DNA of 19,906 nucleotides, taken from Actinomycetota bacterium. Lineage in GTDB: Bacteria > Actinomycetota > Acidimicrobiia > Spongiisociales > ZC4RG35. The notes beneath the pieces are model-generated. The model had not been told where the DNA came from, did not search any database, and saw only the letters and a program-made list of their open reading frames with translations. Below are positions 15,203 to 19,906 of this stretch, in pieces. Every line of letters begins with the position of its first letter. Position 1 is the first letter of the stretch. Location: the NCBI GenBank assembly GCA_003242515.1, contig QGUS01000002.1, positions 1 to 19,906 on the forward strand. Direction: 5' to 3'. A program made the position numbers and the translations under genes.

Positions 15203-15223
15203 CCCGGCGTACCCGGTGCCGGG
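15203..15223 (+). terminator. Hairpin after the first ABC importer operon
   Basis: CCCGGC (15203-15208) and GCCGGG (15218-15223) make a 6-bp GC stem with a 9-base loop, starting 8 bases after the ATPase stop. The rest of the 99-base convergent gap (to 15293) is GC-rich with imperfect dyads such as GCCTC/GAGGC around 15230-15268. Together they may terminate both converging operons. Confidence 0.4.
15209..15220 (+). repeat. Copy of GTACCCGGWGCC intergenic motif
   Basis: GTACCCGGTGCC, 14 bases after the stop of the first importer's ATPase gene. An 11/12 match in the same orientation relative to transcription lies downstream of the second importer's ATPase gene (18611-18622, - strand). It overlaps the loop and right arm of the hairpin at 15203-15223. 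Confidence 0.4.
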
Positions 15224-15293
15224 CGCCTCGGCCTCTCCCCCGCGGAGCGGCCGGCGGAGCGGGAGGCGGCCGTTCAGGGAGGGAGCGGCGGCA

Positions 15294-15842
15294 TCAACCC
15301 GGTATCCGCACCATCCCCTGGATGACCTTCTCGATCTCGGCCGGGTCCCAGGGCGCGTAGAAGACCATCGTGTAGAGGTCGCAGCGTTCGGCCGGCTCGT
15401 TGTACCAGCCCATCACCCAGGTGCCGTCCGGATGGGGACCGACGGCGGCCCTGGTGCCGTCGACCTCGACCACTCCCTTCTCCCCGGGCCAGTCCACCGC
15501 GGGCAGCGTGCCCCGGACCAGGGCAATGGCGATCGTGCCGTCCTCCCTCCCGAAGAAGGTGGTGAAGGTGCCGCCCCTCGAGGTCCAGACGTCGGGCTCG
15601 ACCACAGACAGCACCGCCAGGTCGGCGCCGATCCCCTCCGGCAGGTAGTCGAGCCGGTATGGAGCCGGCGGGCACGGCCGGAGCTGCGGCACCGGGACGG
15701 TCGTGGTGGTGGCGACGCTCGAAACGGTCGTGGTGGTGCTGGTGGTGATCGTCACCTCGGCAGTCGTGGTCGCGGGCCCGGCTCCGCCGGAGCAGGCGGC
15801 GACGGCCACGGAGAGCACGGTGAGGATGAGGGAGCGTCGCAT
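15294..15842 (-). CDS. Lipoprotein with Thr-rich linker, function unknown
   Basis: This 182-residue protein starts from the ATG at 15842; an in-frame ATG at 15857 would add five residues. The nearer start is preferred because GAGAGG lies seven bases before it and MRRSLILTVLSVAVAAC is a compact lipoprotein signal with the modified Cys17. A tether of mostly Thr, Ser and Val (18-50) lifts the domain off the membrane. The rest is unrecognised: a Cys/Pro opening (LRPCPPAPY), a DVWTSRGGTFTTFFGREDG beta region (quoted in part: VWTSRGGTFTTFF), HPDGTWVMGWYNEPAERCDLY and a WDPAEIEKVIQGM end. The two Cys may form a disulfide. It is the last gene of a cassette after the beta-propeller and second CapA-like gene, with 28 bases before the ATG. 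Confidence 0.78.
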   Translation of the reverse strand: MRRSLILTVLSVAVAACSGGAGPATTTAEVTITTSTTTTVSSVATTTTVPVPQLRPCPPAPYRLDYLPEGIGADLAVLSVVEPDVWTSRGGTFTTFFGREDGTIAIALVRGTLPAVDWPGEKGVVEVDGTRAAVGPHPDGTWVMGWYNEPAERCDLYTMVFYAPWDPAEIEKVIQGMVRIPG

Positions 15843-15870
15843 GGGGGCGCCTCTCATCGTAAGGGCGACC

Positions 15871-17436
15871 TCAGCGGAGGGCGCGGAAGAAGCCGTCGCG
15901 GGAGCCGATGTAGATCGACCCCTTCCACAGCACCGGCGTCGCCTCCAGGCACGAGTCCGCCCAGCTGGTGGTCCACAGCAGGGACGGGCGGGCGGGGTCG
16001 TCGAGCGCGTAGGCGCGGATCTCCCCGCCGCAGGTCGCCTGGATCAGGGTGCCGTCGACGACCAGGGGCGAAGTCCAGGTGTGCCATGCGACCCTGTCCT
16101 CCCAGACGATCTTCCCGGTCGCGGTGTCCACCGCCAGCAGCTCGCCGTGGTGGGTGGGCACGTACAGGTGGCCCCGGTACAGGGCGGGCGTCGCCCAGAT
16201 GCCCGCGTCCGAGTCGGACACGGTGAGATCGATCCCCCACACCAGCGGGTCGCCGTCGGAGTACGGGTCGAGCTTGAGCAGCTGGCCCACCTCCCGGCTC
16301 CGGGCCAGGTTCCGGGAGCGGCCCAGCGACGGCTCGTACTCGACGGAGATGTAGAGGAACCCGTCCTCGTCGACGACAGGCGTGGCGTCGATGTCGCCGC
16401 CGGCCCAGAAGTCGAAGACGATGGGGGCGTTGCCGTTGCGGATGTCGGAGACGTCGAGGCCGACGACCCGGCCGCCCGAGTTTGCGAAGTAGACCCGCTG
16501 CTCGTAGACGGCCACCGACGACTCGATGGAGACGTTGCGGCCCGACCGCTGGAGCAGGGTGTCGTCGTACCCGGGCATGGCCACCAGACGCTCCGGTTCG
16601 ACGGTGACCTTCCCGTCCGGGCCGTACGAGCGGTTGAGCGCGTACGCGAAGAACCACCCGTTCTCGCCACCCTCGTAGAGGATGTCGTCGACGACCACGG
16701 GGTTGCCGTCCCAGTCGTTGTTCCAGACGCCGTTGACCTCGTTGGCGTCGAGCGACCACAGCTCCGTGGGCACTTCCCGGTCGAGGGCGACGATGCGGAG
16801 CTTGTTGTCCCGGGAGCCGAAGTAGATGAGCGGGTAGCCGTCGGGGTCGAGGGTGACACTCCCCTTGATGATGTCCCCCGTCTGGAACTTGGGCCGGAGG
16901 TCGGTTCCCGTGGCGGCGTCGACGAAGTGCACCGCCTTGTCGTAGGCGCCGAAGATGACCTCAGTGATCCCGTCCTCCCGCTCGTAGACGACGGGCTGGC
17001 CGGTCCAGCCGAGACCGCACCAGGTGGTGGTCTCGCCTCCGACGCTGGAGGCTCCGCACATGGCGGAACCCGGGTAGGTCCACGCCACGGCCGGCGCCTG
17101 CGTCGGGACGGGGCCGACGCCGTGGAAGGTGCGGGTCGGGTTGCCCCGGAACATGGTCACGCCGGGGACGGAGCCCCACGGGCGGCCCACCGTCCAGGAC
17201 GGCACCACGTCCCTCGGGCGCTCCGGGAGGGTGGTGGTGACCGGCCCGGGGACGGTCGTGGTCGACGAGCCTCCGTCCGGAGTGGAGGTGGAGGAGCGGC
17301 CGGAGGTGGTCGTGGTCGTCGTCGGGGCGGCTACGGGCGGGGAGTCGTCCCTGCCGGGCCGGAGGACCAGGAACGCCCCCACCCCGAGCAGCGTCCCGAG
17401 CAGGACCACCACGATTGCCGGTGCGTAGCGGTCCAT
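15871..17436 (-). CDS. Membrane-anchored PQQ-type beta-propeller protein
   Basis: This protein has 521 residues. A single N-terminal span (6-26) anchors it, a Thr/Ser/Pro-rich linker (32-75) follows, and the rest is a repeat domain of the quinoprotein/BamB-like propeller class. Blades end in variations of 'value-ALD-x-x-T-G-x-x-W': VHFVDAATGTDLRPKF, RIVALDREVPTELWSLD, LLAVDTATGKIVWEDRVAW (quoted in part: LLAVDTATGKIVWED) and IYIGSRDGFFRAL at the end. Repeated TPVV/SPLV/TPAL phrases start blades. Cys pairs (MCGASS, WCGLG, ATCGG, DSCLE) suggest disulfides outside the cell. There is no heme-binding motif, so it is not a full quinoprotein dehydrogenase; a binding or scaffold role is more likely. 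It begins four bases after the upstream CapA-like gene ends, so co-transcription is very likely. Confidence 0.88.
   Translation of the reverse strand: MDRYAPAIVVVLLGTLLGVGAFLVLRPGRDDSPPVAAPTTTTTTSGRSSTSTPDGGSSTTTVPGPVTTTLPERPRDVVPSWTVGRPWGSVPGVTMFRGNPTRTFHGVGPVPTQAPAVAWTYPGSAMCGASSVGGETTTWCGLGWTGQPVVYEREDGITEVIFGAYDKAVHFVDAATGTDLRPKFQTGDIIKGSVTLDPDGYPLIYFGSRDNKLRIVALDREVPTELWSLDANEVNGVWNNDWDGNPVVVDDILYEGGENGWFFAYALNRSYGPDGKVTVEPERLVAMPGYDDTLLQRSGRNVSIESSVAVYEQRVYFANSGGRVVGLDVSDIRNGNAPIVFDFWAGGDIDATPVVDEDGFLYISVEYEPSLGRSRNLARSREVGQLLKLDPYSDGDPLVWGIDLTVSDSDAGIWATPALYRGHLYVPTHHGELLAVDTATGKIVWEDRVAWHTWTSPLVVDGTLIQATCGGEIRAYALDDPARPSLLWTTSWADSCLEATPVLWKGSIYIGSRDGFFRALR
17212..17343 (-). repeat. 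Low-complexity Thr/Ser linker coding region (propeller protein)
   Basis: This codes for residues 32-75 of the propeller protein, runs of Thr with Ser, Pro and Gly. The DNA is made of ACC, ACG and TCG-type codons and reads as GGT/GGTCGT repeats on the + strand. Mixed Thr codons show selection for the residue rather than simple slippage. Confidence 0.6.
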
Positions 17437-17440
17437 CCGG

Positions 17441-18565
17441 TCACTCCCCCTCTTCTGCTCCCCCGGCGCCCGGGAGCGGCGGCCCGCAGGTGGGCTCCTC
17501 GGTGATCTCGGGCTTGCCGTGGGTGCGGATGTAGGCGGGGATCATGCACGGCTCCAGCGTCCCGTCCGGGTGGACGACGACCCGGGCGACGGCGGTGGTG
17601 GCGCTGGGGACCGAGTTGTGCGGCCAGACGAAGTTGCCCAGGCCCCAGAACACGGCGGCGCCGTCGACCCTCTCCATCGGATTGAGGCGGTGCTGGTGGT
17701 GCCCGAAGATGATGTTGGCTCCGGCCTCGATCATCGCCCTGGCGTTGGCGATGTCGTCGGCCCGGGGCTGGGTGTCCAGCTCGCGGCCCCAGTGGATGCT
17801 GACGATGACGAGGTCGGCCCCGGCCTCCTTGGCCGCCCGGATCACCTCGACCATGCCCTCGATGTCCTTGCCGTGCCTCATCCCGGGGCGGTCGTCACCG
17901 GCGATCCAGTCGGCGCTGGGGACCACTCCCCCGAAGCCGACCACGGCGATCTTCCAGCCGTCGATCTCGAAGAAGGCGGGCTGCCCGGCCTCGTCACGGT
18001 TCCGGCCCACGCCCACGGGGGCGATGCCGACCGCCCGCAGCTGGTCCAGACCGTCGACGAGAGCCTCCTTGCCGAAGTCGCCTGCGTGGTTGTTGGCCAG
18101 GTTGGCGACCTCGATCCCGTTGGCCCGGATCGACGGCAGGGCCTCGGTCGGGCACCGGAAGGTGAAGGCCTTCTGCAGGGGCTCCCCCAGATCCGACGGG
18201 GTGCACTCGAGGTTGATCACGGTGAGGTCGTCGTCGAGGAAGATGCCGTGGAGCCCGGCCCAGGCGTGGTCCCAGCCCTCCCGGCGGAACGCGGGGATGT
18301 ACCAGGGGTCGACGGCGACATCACCGGTGCCGTGGATCACCAGCGTGCCCTTGGGCGGGAGGGTCGTGGTGGTGGTCGCCGGGAGCGTGGTCGTGGTGGT
18401 GCTGCTGGTCGAGGTGGTGCTGCTGCTGGTCGTGGTGGTCTCGACGGCCGCCGGCGTGGTCGTGGGGGTCGGGCCGGCGGCACGGGACCAGACGACGAAG
18501 GACCCCGTGCCGAGGAGACCACCGGCGACGAGGACGACCAGCGCGAAGAAGAACCTGCGGGACAC
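17441..18565 (-). CDS. CapA-family protein with Ser/Thr linker (second copy)
   Basis: This 374-residue exported protein starts with GTG at 18565, with GGGAG three bases upstream. An N-terminal span (5-26) is followed by a Ser/Thr/Pro linker (33-70) and a CapA-type metallophosphatase-like domain: IHGTGDVAVDP (77-87), INLECTPSD (117-125), ANLANNHAGDFG (154-165), VSIHWGREL (255-263), FGHHQHRLNPME (287-298) and WGLGNFVW (307-314). Unlike the protein encoded at 4098-5201, it keeps the usual HWG motif. The family was named for poly-gamma-glutamate capsule synthesis, but most members are uncharacterised. No capB/C ligase genes are visible. It heads a three-gene cassette with the propeller and lipoprotein, all exported and all with Thr-rich linkers. 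Confidence 0.9.
   Translation of the reverse strand: MSRRFFFALVVLVAGGLLGTGSFVVWSRAAGPTPTTTPAAVETTTTSSSTTSTSSTTTTTLPATTTTTLPPKGTLVIHGTGDVAVDPWYIPAFRREGWDHAWAGLHGIFLDDDLTVINLECTPSDLGEPLQKAFTFRCPTEALPSIRANGIEVANLANNHAGDFGKEALVDGLDQLRAVGIAPVGVGRNRDEAGQPAFFEIDGWKIAVVGFGGVVPSADWIAGDDRPGMRHGKDIEGMVEVIRAAKEAGADLVIVSIHWGRELDTQPRADDIANARAMIEAGANIIFGHHQHRLNPMERVDGAAVFWGLGNFVWPHNSVPSATTAVARVVVHPDGTLEPCMIPAYIRTHGKPEITEEPTCGPPLPGAGGAEEGE
18356..18469 (-). repeat. Low-complexity Ser/Thr linker coding region (second CapA-like gene)
   Basis: This codes for residues 33-70, almost wholly Thr, Ser and Pro. On the + strand it shows as irregular GGTCGTGGTGGT repeats. Such stretches change length easily between strains and could be O-mannosylated in actinobacteria. 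Confidence 0.6.
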
Positions 18566-18576
18566 GGACTCCCGTC

Positions 18577-18582
18577 AGGCTA
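18577..18582 (-). promoter_or_regulatory. Possible -10 box for the CapA-propeller-lipoprotein cassette
   Basis: On the - strand TAGCCT lies 11 bases before the GTG at 18565, followed by a Shine-Dalgarno-like GGGAG. There is no recognisable -35; the repeated CCGGGTAC motif sits where it would be expected. Weak candidate. Confidence 0.3.
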
Positions 18583-18600
18583 GAAGGCCTGCGGCCGGTA

Positions 18601-18622
18601 CCGGGTACTTGGCTCCGGGTAC
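18601..18622 (-). repeat. Repeated CCGGGTAC motif between ATPase and CapA-like genes
   Basis: CCGGGTAC occurs at 18601-18608 and 18615-18622 (14-base period), preceded by the related palindrome CCGGTACC at 18595-18602. Read on the - strand, 18622-18611 is GTACCCGGAGCC, an 11/12 match to 15209-15220. The rest of the 119-base gap holds the weak hairpin at 18661-18682 and nothing else I recognise. Confidence 0.45.
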
Positions 18623-18660
18623 CTCGGCATGGGCGTTCGAGCCCTGCCTCCGGGGGACCG

Positions 18661-18682
18661 CCCCATTCCCCGATCGATGGGG
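18661..18682 (-). terminator. Weak hairpin after the second importer's ATPase gene
   Basis: CCCCAT (18661-18666) and ATGGGG (18677-18682) form a 6-bp stem with a 10-base loop, two bases beyond the ATPase stop in its direction of transcription. No T-run. It may separate the importer from the CapA cassette. Confidence 0.35.
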
Positions 18683-18684
18683 GA

Positions 18685-19461
18685 CTAGAGGATCTGCGAC
18701 AGGAACAGCTTGGTGCGCTCTTCCTGCGGGTTGGTGAAGAAGTGCTCCGGCGTGCCGACCTCGACGATCTGGCCGTCGGCCATGAACACCACCCGGTCGG
18801 CCACCTCCCGGGCGAAACCCATCTCGTGGGTTACCACGATCATGGTCATGCCGCCCCGGGCGAGGTCCTTCATCACGTCGAGCACCTCGTTGATCATCTC
18901 CGGGTCGAGCGCCGAGGTGGGCTCGTCGAAGAGCATCACCTTCGGCCGCATCGCCAGGGCCCGGGCGATGGCGACCCGCTGCTGCTGACCGCCGGAGAGC
19001 TGGCCGGGATACTTCCGCGCCTGCTCCGGGATGCGGACCCGCGCCAGCAGCTCCATCGCCTCCTGCTCGGCCTGGGCCTTGGGCATGCCGCGCACCAGAC
19101 GGGGCGCCAGGGTGATGTTGTCGATGACCGACAGGTGCGGGAACAGGTTGAACTGCTGGAACACCATCCCCGTCTCCCGGCGGATCCCCTGGATGGCCCG
19201 CAGGTCGTCGGAGAGCTCCACCCCGTCGACGGTGATCCGGCCGGAGTCGTGGCGCTCCAGCCCGTTGATGCAGCGGATCATCGTCGACTTGCCGGAGCCG
19301 GACGGCCCGATGACGACGACGACCTCCTGGCGGCCGACCTTGAGGTCGATGTCCTTCAGCGCGTGGAAGTCGCCGAAGTACTTGTTGACACCCTCCAGCT
19401 CGATCACGGGGTCGTCGACCACCGTGGCGTCGGCGAAGACCTGGTTGTCGGTTCCTGTCAT
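18685..19461 (-). CDS. Amino-acid ABC transporter ATP-binding protein (second system)
   Basis: This 258-residue ATPase of the GlnQ/HisP/GltL group powers a second amino-acid importer. An extra 18-residue acidic N-terminus precedes the usual VIELEGVNKYFG start. Walker A is GPSGSGKST (52-60), the Q-loop is in MVFQQFNLFPHL (99-110), the signature is LSGGQQQRVAIAR (155-167), Walker B is VMLFDEPTSALD (175-186), and the switch His is in THEMGFAREVADRVVF (quoted in part: THEMGFAREVADRV). The ATG at 19461 overlaps the permease stop by 4 bases. It is similar to but clearly distinct from the ATPase at 14454-15194, so the two importers are paralogous rather than a recent duplication. The binding protein gene is outside the window. 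Confidence 0.96.
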   Translation of the reverse strand: MTGTDNQVFADATVVDDPVIELEGVNKYFGDFHALKDIDLKVGRQEVVVVIGPSGSGKSTMIRCINGLERHDSGRITVDGVELSDDLRAIQGIRRETGMVFQQFNLFPHLSVIDNITLAPRLVRGMPKAQAEQEAMELLARVRIPEQARKYPGQLSGGQQQRVAIARALAMRPKVMLFDEPTSALDPEMINEVLDVMKDLARGGMTMIVVTHEMGFAREVADRVVFMADGQIVEVGTPEHFFTNPQEERTKLFLSQIL

Positions 19462-19906
19462 CTCGTCCCCACTCCCAACTTCTTCTCGAGCCTCTGGCTC
19501 TCACGGGACATCGTGTAAGCGCCCACCCAGAACAGGAAGGCGGTGAAGGTCAGCGTCTCGACGATCAGGCCCTGCCCCTGGAACCGGGGCTGGGCGGTGA
19601 TGGCGTCGGCCACCTCAGACATGTCGAAGATGGACATGGCCAGACCGGCCAGGACCGTGTCCTTGAACAGCGAGATGAACTGTCCGATCTGGGCCGGGAT
19701 CACGTTGCGGAGGGCCTGCGGCAGGATGATCCGGCTCATCACCGCCAACGGCGACAGACCCAGGGCCCGGGCCGCCTCCTCCTGGCCCTTGGGCACCGAC
19801 TGGAGGCCGCCCCGAACGATCTCGGCGATGTAGGCCGAGGTGAAGATGGTGAACACGGTGATCGCCCGCACCACCTTGCCCGGCGCCATCGAGGGGGGCA
19901 CGAAGA
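19458..19906 (-). CDS. Amino-acid ABC transporter permease (second system), 5' truncated
   Basis: This is the C-terminal about 149 residues of an amino-acid importer permease; the gene continues beyond the right edge. The frame is open to the window end, so any start inside the window would be false. The cytoplasmic EAA loop is complete (GGLQSVPKGQEEAARALGLS, 20 residues), followed by IILPQALRNVIP, a TM pair around FISLFKDTVLAGL, and a final span near TFTAFLFWVGAY, then a basic tail RESQRLEKKLG. It resembles glutamate/aspartate-type permeases (GltJ/GltK group), but the substrate is not determined. A second permease and the binding protein may lie upstream, outside the window. It overlaps the ATPase start by 4 bases. 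Confidence 0.93.
   Translation of the reverse strand, partial: FVPPSMAPGKVVRAITVFTIFTSAYIAEIVRGGLQSVPKGQEEAARALGLSPLAVMSRIILPQALRNVIPAQIGQFISLFKDTVLAGLAMSIFDMSEVADAITAQPRFQGQGLIVETLTFTAFLFWVGAYTMSRESQRLEKKLGVGTR

Noticed and set aside
15703..17505. 600-residue frame opposite the beta-propeller gene
   Set aside because: Val/Asp/Gly-rich low-complexity shadow; the other strand carries a signal anchor, linker and blade repeats.
18356..18469. GGTCGTGGTGGT repeats that could be mistaken for a tandem or CRISPR-like array
   Set aside because: They are irregular, have no spacer structure, and translate in the correct frame to a Ser/Thr linker.
18631..18648. GTTCGAGCCC resembling the T-arm end of a tRNA
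   Set aside because: The stem does not pair correctly around the loop, and no D-arm, anticodon arm or acceptor stem can be built upstream.

Overview
This is a high-GC window from a bacterial chromosome, most likely of the phylum Actinomycetota. Three things point there: the dnaK-grpE-dnaJ-hspR order with a separate clpB, several genes that seem to start leaderless right after a TANNNT box, and GC-rich codon use throughout. Ser/Thr-rich linkers in four consecutive exported proteins fit an Acidimicrobiia-like member, but that finer placement is inference. Genes are tightly packed. The longest non-coding gap is about 120 bases, so no stretch over 300 bases lacks a gene. I see no rRNA, tRNA, CRISPR array, insertion sequence or phage gene.

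Layout. (1) 1-4013, + strand: the DnaK chaperone operon, with dnaK cut by the left edge, then grpE, dnaJ, the repressor gene hspR and an unrecognised 94-residue protein. Each gene overlaps the next by 4-8 bases. A strong hairpin at 4018-4047 closes the operon. (2) 4098-7855: a CapA-like exported protein (-), a GNAT acetyltransferase (+), a small membrane protein (-) and a membrane-anchored alpha/beta hydrolase (-). (3) 7925-10492, - strand: clpB. Its promoter carries a palindrome built from HspR-type half-sites, in the reverse order to the canonical HAIR element. (4) 10603-12674, + strand, divergent from clpB: a PadR regulator, a HAAS-like/NfeD fusion and a stomatin-family SPFH protein. (5) 12795-15194, + strand: a complete polar amino-acid ABC importer (binding lipoprotein, permease, ATPase). 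A 12-bp perfect hairpin separates the binding-protein gene from the permease gene. (6) 15294-18565, - strand: three exported proteins with Ser/Thr-rich linkers (second CapA-like protein, PQQ-type beta-propeller, lipoprotein). (7) 18685-19906, - strand: ATPase and truncated permease of a second amino-acid importer, running off the right edge.

How they work together. DnaK/GrpE/DnaJ and ClpB form the protein disaggregation machine, with HspR as the probable heat-shock repressor of both loci. The clpB-padR gap packs two divergent promoters and two dyads into 110 bases, so chaperone control and membrane-protein control sit next to each other. The padR operon is the best candidate for something undescribed. 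A HAAS-like domain, normally a separate partner of PadR regulators, is joined in frame to NfeD. A near-perfect Shine-Dalgarno sequence before an internal in-frame GTG could also release NfeD alone. The two ABC importers and the CapA-propeller-lipoprotein cassette form an envelope and uptake block whose shared task is not evident from sequence.
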